Origin: a bacterium
GTDB taxonomy: Bacteria > Oederibacteriota > PGYV01 > DSBP01
Assembly (NCBI GenBank): GCA_011049465.1
Contig: DSBP01000024.1
Location: forward strand, 1-6,264
DNA length: 6,264 nucleotides
Direction of reading: 5' to 3'
A program made the translations under genes and the position numbers. The notes below the pieces were generated by a model. It was given only the letters and a program-made list of their open reading frames with translations. It searched no databases and was not told where the DNA came from. Below are positions 1 to 5,835 of this stretch, piece after piece. Numbering within the stretch: the stretch's first letter is position 1; each line of letters begins with the position of its first letter.

Positions 1-9
1 ACTATTCAT
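1..9 (-). CDS. Start of a divergent gene, cut by the left edge (tentative)
   Basis: Only the first three codons (Met-Asn-Ser) are inside the window, so no product can be named. The call rests on context. A minus-strand AGAAGGAG (plus 20-27) lies 10 nt before an ATG read from 9 to 7, and a promoter-like TTGAAA-17-TATAAT lies further upstream on the same strand. The frame is open on the minus strand from the stop at 81-79 to the window edge. An in-frame ATG at 75 is also possible, but it overlaps the predicted promoter and has a poorer SD. If real, this gene is divergent from the kinase-transketolase operon and shares its control region. It might be a regulator, but nothing visible tests that. 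Confidence 0.35.
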
Positions 10-19
10 GGGCCGTTTT

Positions 20-27
20 CTCCTTCT
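20..27 (-). promoter_or_regulatory. Shine-Dalgarno site for the divergent gene
   Basis: Plus-strand CTCCTTCT reads AGAAGGAG on the minus strand, a near-perfect anti-16S match, with a 10 nt spacer to the ATG at 9..7. It directly follows a 6-bp hairpin (27-41), which could affect ribosome access. The spacer is slightly longer than the best 5-9 nt. Confidence 0.4.
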
Positions 28-41
28 CACCCGTTGGGTGA
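27..41. repeat. Small perfect hairpin, 6-bp stem and 3-nt loop
   Basis: TCACCC (27-32) pairs with GGGTGA (36-41) around the loop GTT. On the minus strand it falls in the predicted leader of the divergent gene, immediately 5' of its SD. It has no T-run on either side, so it is not an intrinsic terminator. A role in translation control or as a protein site is only a possibility. Confidence 0.45.
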
Positions 42-49
42 ATGTATTT

Positions 50-68
50 AACGCGTTGATAACGTTAT
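50..68. promoter_or_regulatory. Two adjacent palindromes, candidate operator
   Basis: AACGCGTT (50-57) and ATAACGTTAT (59-68) are each perfect palindromes. Their centres are 10 bp apart, about one helical turn. The second overlaps the minus-strand -10 hexamer (72 to 67), and the pair covers the expected start of the divergent transcript near position 60. That placement would suit a repressor. No regulator family is assigned. Confidence 0.35.
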
Positions 69-95
69 TATACATGGATTAAACGGCCTTTTCAA
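67..95 (-). promoter_or_regulatory. Minus-strand sigma70-type promoter
   Basis: Read on the minus strand, TTGAAA (95-90, five of six consensus bases) is followed after 17 nt by TATAAT (72-67, exact). Transcription would begin near position 60 and lead into the SD and ATG at 27-7. The match and spacing are good, but no transcript data support it and the downstream gene is almost wholly outside the window. Confidence 0.5.
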
Positions 96-131
96 TTGTT
101 CCTATTGCGGTTTCTGGGTCTTTAAGTCTTG

Positions 132-160
132 TTGACAGAAAAGCCTCTATATTATATAAT
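132..160 (+). promoter_or_regulatory. Consensus sigma70-type promoter for the kinase-transketolase operon
   Basis: TTGACA (132-137) and TATAAT (155-160) both match the housekeeping consensus exactly and are separated by the ideal 17 nt. Transcription should start near 167, giving a leader of about 72 nt before the ATG at 240. This is the only good plus-strand promoter I see, and the genes behind it are closely spaced, so it may drive the whole run to the right edge. A promoter this strong usually means high basal transcription or control by a repressor. Confidence 0.75.
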
Positions 161-239
161 TTACGCCGTATTTTGCGGTTATAGCATAAACCTGTATTTC
201 CGCTAAAAAAAACCATTAAAGGCGGTTGTCAAAGAAAAA

Positions 240-2039
240 ATGCCTGAATTTATTACGGTTATAGGAAGCATCAACCTTGATATAATAGTGAAGACAGAGC
301 GGATGCCCGAACGCGGCGAGACTGTGGCCGGGGACAATCTTCTTTTTCTGCCGGGCGGAAAAGGCGCTAACCAGGCTGTTGCAATAGCCAGGCTGGGAAA
401 AAAGGTACGTTTTATAGCTAAAAAAGGCGCTGACCCCGTGCCTGATATGGTAATGAAAAATCTCAGCCATCCCAACATAAACCTTGATTTCCTGCTTGAG
501 GACAAAACCGCTGTAACGGGTATTGCCCTTGTAAACACCACGGGTAGAAGGGGAAACAAGGTAACGCTCTATACGGGCGCAAACGACCTTTTGACTCCCG
601 AAGACATTGAGCGGGCAGGAGATGTTATAAAGGATTCCTCTGTCCTTGTGGTCTCGACCGAAATACCCGGGGCCACGGCAAAAAAAGCAATAGAAATCGG
701 GCGCGAGAACGGGGTAAAGACCATTTTAAGCGTGGGCGCCGCAGGCACAAAAGACAGGGATGAGATTTTAAGCATTCTTGAGGGGCTTGACATAGTAATA
801 ATGAACGAGCGCGAGGGGGGCTACCTGACCAACAGGGTGATTTCCCACATGGAGACGGGCACGCTTGCCGGGATGGAGCTCCGCAAGCTTGGGGTCAACC
901 ACGTAATCATAACAATGGGAAGGGAAGGGACGCTTCTTGTGAACAGGCACGGCGCCACTGTTTTTCACCGTTACGGGATAGAGGTTGTTGATACGGTGGG
1001 CGGGGGCGACGCTTTTGTCGGCGCCATGGCCTGCGCCATAGCTGATGGGAAGTTTGTAATTGACGGAATAGATTACGGCAACGCGGCCGGCGCGCTCGCA
1101 ACCCTTAAAATAGGGGCGCAGGAAGCAATGCCGTCAGCAGAGGAGCTTGACGTTTTTATAACGGAAAAACAAAAAGGCGGCGGAAAGGTTTACAAAAATT
1201 ACAGCCCTGTAATCAAGATGCTTGAGGAAAGATCCAACAAGATGAGGATGGACGTGATAAAGATGCTCGGGTGCGCGCGCTCCGGCCATCTGGGAGGCTC
1301 GCTTTCGGCGGCTGATGTGATTGCGGTATTATACTTTCACGTGATGAAGATTGACCCCAAAAACCCGGGGTGGGAGGAGCGCGACAGGTTTGTGCTGTCA
1401 AAGGGGCACGCGGCTCCTGTGCTTTACTCGGCGCTCGCGGGCCGGGGTTTTTTTTCCGAAGAAGAACTTATGAAGCTGAGGAAAATCGGCTCGTTTCTCT
1501 CGGGGCATCCCGACATGAACAAGACGCCGGGAATTGACATGACAACAGGATCGCTCGGGCAGGGGCTCTCGGTCGCGAACGGGATGGCAATGGCGTCCAA
1601 ACTAAAGGGGCTGAAAAACCGGGTTTATGTTATGATAGGGGACGGCGAGGCGGAAGAGGGCCAGATTTGGGAAGCGGCCATGACATCATATACGCGCAGG
1701 CTTGACAATGTTTGCGCCATACTTGACTACAACGGCCTGCAGATAGACGGGTCAATAGGAGAGGTAAAATCAGGGCTTGAGCCTCTTGTGGAAAAATGGA
1801 AGGCTTTTAACTGGAACGTAATCGAAATAGACGGGCATAACCACGAGGCGATAGTTGAGGCTTTTGAAGACGCGAAAAGCGTAAAAGGGCTGCCGACAAT
1901 AATAATAGCAAGGACGGTAAAAGGAAAGGGAGTATCGTTCATGGAAAGAAAAGTTGAGTATCACGGCGTCGCTCCGACAGAGGAAGAATGCAGTAAAGCA
2001 TTGAAAGAACTGGGGTGCGCCGAATGGCAGAGAAAATAG
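240..2039 (+). CDS. Ribokinase-type PfkB kinase fused to transketolase N-terminal subunit
   Basis: This 599-residue protein has two domains. Residues 1-310 are a PfkB/ribokinase-family sugar kinase: GSINLD at 9-14, GGKGANQ at 39-45, E141, NERE (NXXE motif) at 189-192, GGGD at 254-257 with D257 as the expected catalytic base, and N281 in the ATP region. N12, D14, G40, N44, E141 and D257 line up, from memory, with ribose-contacting residues of E. coli RbsK, which favours ribose as substrate. Residues about 325-599 are the thiamine-diphosphate half of a split transketolase: SGHLGG at 348-353, KGH with H390, SGHPD with H423, and GDG at 467-469 through N498, where D468 and N498 should bind the metal. 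A short linker (EKQKGGGKVY) joins them without a stop, and I see no SD for an internal start. The ATG at 240 fits the PfkB N-terminus, but its SD is weak. Kinase and transketolase activities are inferred from motifs. Confidence 0.88.
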   Translation: MPEFITVIGSINLDIIVKTERMPERGETVAGDNLLFLPGGKGANQAVAIARLGKKVRFIAKKGADPVPDMVMKNLSHPNINLDFLLEDKTAVTGIALVNTTGRRGNKVTLYTGANDLLTPEDIERAGDVIKDSSVLVVSTEIPGATAKKAIEIGRENGVKTILSVGAAGTKDRDEILSILEGLDIVIMNEREGGYLTNRVISHMETGTLAGMELRKLGVNHVIITMGREGTLLVNRHGATVFHRYGIEVVDTVGGGDAFVGAMACAIADGKFVIDGIDYGNAAGALATLKIGAQEAMPSAEELDVFITEKQKGGGKVYKNYSPVIKMLEERSNKMRMDVIKMLGCARSGHLGGSLSAADVIAVLYFHVMKIDPKNPGWEERDRFVLSKGHAAPVLYSALAGRGFFSEEELMKLRKIGSFLSGHPDMNKTPGIDMTTGSLGQGLSVANGMAMASKLKGLKNRVYVMIGDGEAEEGQIWEAAMTSYTRRLDNVCAILDYNGLQIDGSIGEVKSGLEPLVEKWKAFNWNVIEIDGHNHEAIVEAFEDAKSVKGLPTIIIARTVKGKGVSFMERKVEYHGVAPTEEECSKALKELGCAEWQRK

Positions 2040-3040
2040 TAAAAACATCCATGAGGAACGTTTACGGGGATACGCTGGCGCGCATAGGCAAAACAAACAC
2101 GAATATTGTGGTGCTTGACGGTGACCTCGCTAAATCCACACAGACAATAAGGTTTGGAAAATGTTTTCCGGACCGCTTTTTTGATATGGGCGTGGCGGAA
2201 CAGGACCTTATGGCGACAGCCGCGGGGCTGGCTGCGAGCGGCATGAACCCTTTTGCCTCGACATTCGCCATATTCGGGTCGGGCAGGCCGTGGGAGCAGA
2301 TAAGAAACTCGATATGCTGCCCGAACCTGCCTGTCAAGATAGTTGTCACGCACGCGGGTGTATCTGTGGGGCCGGACGGGCCGTCGCACCAGGCGTGCGA
2401 GGATATCGCGATAATGCGGGCGCTTCCCAATATGAAGATAGTGGCGCCGGCTGATTCCGTAGAGGCGGAAAAGCTGATAGAGTTTCTGGCGGAATATTAT
2501 GAGTCGCCTGTTTATGTGAGGCTTGCGAGGATGAATACTCCCGTGGTGTTCGGGCCGGATTTCAAATTTGAGATGGGTAAATCTCATGTAATGAAAAAGG
2601 GAAGCGGGATAACCGTAATAAGCACGGGTGTCATGCTTTTTACCGCGCTTGAGGCGGGAAGGCTTCTTGAAGAAAAAGGCATATCCGCGGAGATAATACA
2701 CATGCCGGTTATAAAGCCGCTTGACGCGGCCGCAGTCGTGAAATCGGCCCGGAAAACAGGCGCGGTTATTACGATTGAGGAGCATACAATAATAGGAGGG
2801 CTCGGCTCGGCAGTAAGCGAGGTTTTGACGGACAAATACCCTGTGCCTCTTAAACGGCTCGGGATAAACGACCTTTTCGCGGAATCGGGAGAGCCTGAGG
2901 AGTTATTCAAAAAATACGGAATGTCAGAAGACGATATAGTAAGGGCTGCGGTAAGGATGGTTAAGGCAAAACCCAAAACCGCCGCGGCCAAGCGCGTTAA
3001 AAAGGTTAAAAAAGCAAAAAAAGTTAAAGGGAGGAAATAA
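2024..3040 (+). CDS. Transketolase C-terminal subunit with Lys-rich tail
   Basis: This is the second half of a split transketolase, which moves two-carbon ketol units between sugar phosphates using thiamine diphosphate. The pyrimidine-binding domain covers about residues 1-170 and carries VAEQ with E59, the expected catalytic glutamate, and DGPSHQ with D118 and H122. The transketolase C-terminal domain follows at about 190-310, including EEHTIIGGLG. I chose the ATG at 2024 (338 residues). It has a modest GGGG 8 nt upstream, whereas the GTG at 2015 would only add MRR. It overlaps the end of the fusion gene by 16 bp, implying translational coupling and equal supply of both halves, whose interface would form the active site. 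The last 25 residues are an unusual basic tail. Confidence 0.9.
   Translation: MAEKIVKTSMRNVYGDTLARIGKTNTNIVVLDGDLAKSTQTIRFGKCFPDRFFDMGVAEQDLMATAAGLAASGMNPFASTFAIFGSGRPWEQIRNSICCPNLPVKIVVTHAGVSVGPDGPSHQACEDIAIMRALPNMKIVAPADSVEAEKLIEFLAEYYESPVYVRLARMNTPVVFGPDFKFEMGKSHVMKKGSGITVISTGVMLFTALEAGRLLEEKGISAEIIHMPVIKPLDAAAVVKSARKTGAVITIEEHTIIGGLGSAVSEVLTDKYPVPLKRLGINDLFAESGEPEELFKKYGMSEDDIVRAAVRMVKAKPKTAAAKRVKKVKKAKKVKGRK
2963..3037 (+). other. Lys/Ala/Val-rich basic tail of the transketolase subunit
   Basis: Residues 314-338 contain 12 Lys and 2 Arg in 25 positions and no acidic residue, with repeated KKV/KKA units like those in histone H1-like or ribosomal tails. The segment lies beyond the expected end of the transketolase C-terminal domain. 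It could bind nucleic acid, membrane or an acidic partner, or be a lineage-specific extension. The last codons also hold the SD of secD (GGGAGG, 3029-3034), so part of the sequence is constrained twice. Confidence 0.7.
3029..3034 (+). promoter_or_regulatory. Shine-Dalgarno site of secD, inside the upstream gene
   Basis: GGGAGG lies 7 nt before the secD ATG at 3042 and within the Gly336-Arg337 codons of the transketolase subunit, whose stop ends one base before that ATG. This fixes the secD start and suggests coupled translation. Confidence 0.75.
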
Positions 3041-3041
3041 G

Positions 3042-4382
3042 ATGCAAAGAAGACACCAGTTTGTGGCTTTCATAACACTGGCTTTTCTGGCTTTTACGGC
3101 CTGGAAGTTATACCCGCCGTTCGATATAAAAGATATTGAAGGGACGGTTGTCACAAAGGGCAAGATAAACCTGGGGCTTGATCTTCAGGGCGGGGTTTAT
3201 CTGAAGCTTGCTGTTGAAGACGACAAGCTGCCGGGCGACGTGAAGCTTGAAGAAGCTGTCGCGAGGGCGCTTGAGATTTTAAGAAACAGGATTGACGCGC
3301 TGGGCGTGGCTGAGCCTCTCATACAGCGGGAAGGCGACAAATACATTGTTATTCAGCTTCCCGGCGTGCAGGACCCTGAGAGGGCCATTAACATTATAGG
3401 AAAGACCGCGCTTCTTGAATTCAAAATGGTGAGCGAGCGCTACAAGATAACGGACATGCTTGATGTTGACGGAAACGTGGCGCCTGAAAAGGTCCCTGAT
3501 GACGCTTATGTCATAAAGACGAGGGAAGGGGACAGGACCGTGCTTGAAAAGCGGGATATGCTGACAGGCGCCGACCTTGTTGACGCAAAGGTGCAGATGG
3601 GCCAGTACGGCGAGCCCATAGTATGGTTTAAGCTCTCTCCCGACGGAGGGAGGCGCTTTGCCGAGATAACAGGCGACAGCGTGGGAAGGAACCTGGCCAT
3701 AGTGCTTGATGACACGGTTTACTCGGCGCCGAGGATTAAATCAAGAATAAGCGGCGGAGAGGGGATAATAGAGGGCGGGTTCACGCTTGACGACGCGAAA
3801 GACCTCGCGCTTGTCCTGCGGGCGGGAGCGCTGCCCGCGCCGGTTAAGATTGTGAACAAATATGTTGTAGGGCCGTCGCTCGGCGCAGACGCTATTGAAA
3901 AAGGAAAGAGGGCGATTTTAATAGGCGCCGTATTGGTGGTTCTGTTTATGCTTATATATTATGGATTCTCCGGAGTCATAGCGGATTTCGCGCTTATTTT
4001 CAACATACTCTTTGTCCTGGGAATAATGGCCGCGCTTAACGCGACGCTCACTCTTCCGGGAATCGCGGGGCTTACGCTTACGCTTGGAATGGCTGTTGAC
4101 TCAAATGTCCTTGTCTTTGAGCGGATAAGGGAGGAATTAAGAACCGGGAAAACCATACGCGCCGCCATAGACGCGGGCTATAACAGGGCGCTTACGACAA
4201 TTGTTGACTCGCACGTTACATCCATTATTACGGCCATAATACTCTTCCAGTTCGGGACAGGGCCCATCAGGGGCTTTGCTGTCACATTGTTCTGGGGGCT
4301 TGTGATAAGCCTCTTTACCGCTTATTTCATAACACAGGCGGTATTTGATTTCAGGAAGCAGTATAAGACGCTGAGCATATGA
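3042..4382 (+). CDS. secD: Protein translocase subunit SecD
   Basis: SecD is an inner-membrane partner of SecYEG that uses the proton gradient to help pull secreted proteins through on the outer face. The 446-residue protein has an N-terminal membrane segment (about 8-25) and the signature GLDLQGG at 45-51. A large extracytoplasmic region with the P1-type domain extends to about 285. Five more membrane segments follow (roughly 291-310, 312-331, 338-361, 385-405, 411-432). The SecD/RND motif GMAVDSNVLVFERIREEL includes D353, which matches the Asp implicated in proton movement. It is shorter than E. coli SecD (about 615 residues), mainly in the periplasmic region, as in many other phyla. It starts one base after the transketolase stop and no yajC precedes it. 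SecF follows after 55 bp. Confidence 0.96.
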   Translation: MQRRHQFVAFITLAFLAFTAWKLYPPFDIKDIEGTVVTKGKINLGLDLQGGVYLKLAVEDDKLPGDVKLEEAVARALEILRNRIDALGVAEPLIQREGDKYIVIQLPGVQDPERAINIIGKTALLEFKMVSERYKITDMLDVDGNVAPEKVPDDAYVIKTREGDRTVLEKRDMLTGADLVDAKVQMGQYGEPIVWFKLSPDGGRRFAEITGDSVGRNLAIVLDDTVYSAPRIKSRISGGEGIIEGGFTLDDAKDLALVLRAGALPAPVKIVNKYVVGPSLGADAIEKGKRAILIGAVLVVLFMLIYYGFSGVIADFALIFNILFVLGIMAALNATLTLPGIAGLTLTLGMAVDSNVLVFERIREELRTGKTIRAAIDAGYNRALTTIVDSHVTSIITAIILFQFGTGPIRGFAVTLFWGLVISLFTAYFITQAVFDFRKQYKTLSI

Positions 4383-4393
4383 TTAAAAAGAAA

Positions 4394-4419
4394 GCCGCGT
4401 TACCCGGAGTATTTGCGGC
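4394..4419 (+). other. Weak hairpin in the secD-secF spacer
   Basis: GCCGC (4394-4398) can pair with GCGGC (4415-4419), plus one G-U pair, around a loop of about 14 nt. It ends 6 nt before the secF SD (GGAGG, 4426-4430). There is no T-run, so it is not a terminator. It might tune secF translation or mRNA stability, or mean nothing. Confidence 0.25.
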
Positions 4420-4437
4420 AAACATGGAGGAAAAAGG

Positions 4438-5361
4438 ATGATACGCTTAATAAAGGACACGAATATTAATTTTGTCAGCGCGAAAAAGATAACTTATTTT
4501 ATCTCGGCGCTTCTTGTGATTAACGGGCTCTTCGCGCTTTACAGGATAGCGACGGGCAGCGCTGCCATGGGGCTTGATTTTACCGGCGGAAGCGCCATTC
4601 AGGTGAAGTTTGAGAAAAAAGTGGAGACGCAGCAGATAAGGGACATAATGACCGCGCACAATTTTACGCAGACATTCATACAAAAAATAGGGCCGGATGA
4701 GGACAACACGTTTTTAATAAGGATAGGCGTGGGAGAGATAAAAGAGGAAAATGTGACTGCCAGGCTTGCTGAAATGGTGAGGGCGGATACGGGCGATGAA
4801 AACATGATGGTTCTCGAGGAGAGCGATGTGGGGCCGGTTGTGTCGGTCCAGCTCAAGCAAAAGGCCCTTCTTGCCGTGATATTCGCCTCGTTTGGAATAC
4901 TGATATATATATGGATAAGGTTCAAGTTCAAGTTCGCGGTTGTGGCGACCGCGGCAACCATACATGACGTGCTGGCTGTCCTTGGAATTTTAGTGCTTAT
5001 GGGAAGGGAGATAGACCTTCTTGTAATCACTGCCCTGCTTACTGTCGCGGGTTTTTCGCTCAATGACACGGTCGTGCTTTTTGACAGGATAAGGGAAAAC
5101 ATGAGGCATATTCTTAAAATGCCCTTTATGGACATAGCAAACAAGAGTGTCAACGAGGTCTTAAGCAGAACCATAATTACGGGCATAACCACATTGTTTG
5201 TCGCGGGATCTCTTATAGTTTTTGGCGGTAATGTTCTGCAGAGTTTTTCCATCGCTATAGCGCTGGGCGTGGTTGTGGGAACATATTCATCGGACCTGCT
5301 TGCCGCCCCTCTCCTTGTTGACTGGGAAAATTACGAGAAAAAACACAAGGCAATAAGATAA
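4438..5361 (+). CDS. secF: Protein translocase subunit SecF
   Basis: SecF pairs with SecD in the inner membrane to form the accessory proton-driven complex of the Sec translocon. The 307-residue length is typical. An N-terminal membrane segment (about 15-37) is followed by GLDFTGG at 45-51 and an extracytoplasmic P4-type region to about 140. Five further membrane segments follow, roughly 143-161, 164-188, 192-214 and two more between about 240 and 295. The SecF motif GFSLNDTVVLFDRIREN is at about 205-221, with N209, D210 and R217. The start is supported by GGAGG (4426-4430) 7 nt upstream. It is separate from SecD rather than fused as in some Gram-positives. In many genomes recJ or other housekeeping genes follow, but here two unrecognised membrane genes do. 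Confidence 0.96.
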   Translation: MIRLIKDTNINFVSAKKITYFISALLVINGLFALYRIATGSAAMGLDFTGGSAIQVKFEKKVETQQIRDIMTAHNFTQTFIQKIGPDEDNTFLIRIGVGEIKEENVTARLAEMVRADTGDENMMVLEESDVGPVVSVQLKQKALLAVIFASFGILIYIWIRFKFKFAVVATAATIHDVLAVLGILVLMGREIDLLVITALLTVAGFSLNDTVVLFDRIRENMRHILKMPFMDIANKSVNEVLSRTIITGITTLFVAGSLIVFGGNVLQSFSIAIALGVVVGTYSSDLLAAPLLVDWENYEKKHKAIR

Positions 5362-5399
5362 CCATATCAGGCGGTTTTGCCGGCTGAGCTCATCCGGAC

Positions 5400-5405
5400 A
5401 GGAGG
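5400..5405 (+). promoter_or_regulatory. Shine-Dalgarno site deciding the 5413 start
   Basis: A perfect AGGAGG sits 7 nt upstream of the ATG at 5413. This favours that start over the in-frame TTG at 5377, which has no SD and would add 12 polar residues before the first membrane segment. Confidence 0.75.
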
Positions 5406-5412
5406 CACATAC

Positions 5413-5835
5413 ATGGCGGTTTTTCTGCCTGCAGCGGCGTTTGTTGTTTTTTGCGCTCTCATATTTGTAAAACATACCGGGATTAAAATCATAATGCAGG
5501 TTGCGGCTGATTTCCTTATTTTGGTATGGCTTTATATCATGGCCGGAGCGGTTTTCGCCGCGGTTTACCTTGTCGCGGCAGCTGCATTGGGAGGATTTCC
5601 TGCTGCGGCGCCGGCGCCGGAATTGCGGTTGAAGTTTTCGGCTGAAGTATTGGTTGTTGCCGCAGCCGCTCTGTTTTGCGGGTTTGCTGCCGCGCGGTTT
5701 GCGGCTGATGCGGGAGACAGGGCCGGAATGGGCGGTGGGAGCACAACGGCTGTTCTTGTCATGGCCGCGCTTTCAGCCTGCATAGTTGGCGTCTATTATA
5801 TCCTGAAAAAAAGGATGGCGCCGAAAAATGGCTGA
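5413..5835 (+). CDS. Ala-rich polytopic membrane protein of unknown function
   Basis: I do not recognise this family. The 140-residue product is very hydrophobic and rich in Ala. Likely membrane segments are about 3-19, a long one or a close pair at 26-58 (with D33 inside), 77-97 and 112-131. An Ala/Pro stretch at 63-69 and a Gly-rich loop (G105-G109) connect them. The C-terminus (KKR at 132-134) is basic and so probably cytoplasmic. There is no signal-peptide cleavage motif. It begins 51 bp after secF with a strong SD, and its stop overlaps the next start in ATGGCTGA, so the two are probably translated together and may form a complex. Position after secDF alone does not show a role in secretion. 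Confidence 0.7.
   Translation: MAVFLPAAAFVVFCALIFVKHTGIKIIMQVAADFLILVWLYIMAGAVFAAVYLVAAAALGGFPAAAPAPELRLKFSAEVLVVAAAALFCGFAAARFAADAGDRAGMGGGSTTAVLVMAALSACIVGVYYILKKRMAPKNG

Larger units (their letters stand above)
11..88. repeat. Widely spaced 8-bp inverted repeat flanking the divergent promoter
   Basis: GGCCGTTT at 11-18 is the exact reverse complement of AAACGGCC at 81-88, leaving 62 nt between the arms. A G-T pair (10/89) adds one weak base pair. The arms flank the minus-strand -10 box, the two palindromes and the small hairpin. It could be a spaced binding site, or the base of a long stem in a read-through RNA. A chance match cannot be excluded. Confidence 0.35.

Noticed and set aside
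2..82. Plus-strand hydrophobic open stretch ending in TAA at 80-82, as a possible 3' end of an upstream gene
   Set aside because: It is only 26 codons with no motif, and the minus-strand promoter, SD and ATG explain the region better. It cannot be excluded without sequence to the left.
1218..2039. Separate transketolase N-terminal gene starting at the internal ATG 1218
   Set aside because: There is no SD at a usable distance (GGAAAGG ends about 29 nt upstream), and no stop separates it from the kinase part. The fusion reading is simpler.
1961..2785. Long minus-strand open frame of 274 codons opposite the transketolase subunit gene
   Set aside because: It lies wholly under a well-supported plus-strand gene, has a Arg/Tyr/His-rich composition typical of antisense reading and shows no recognisable domain or SD.
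4599..5252. Minus-strand open frame of 217 codons opposite secF
   Set aside because: It is the antisense shadow of a clear SecF gene, Ser/Ile/Thr-rich with no family motif.
5362..5412. Possible terminator between secF and the 5413 gene
   Set aside because: Only a 3-bp GGC/GCC stem is seen and no T-run follows a stable stem, so read-through is expected.
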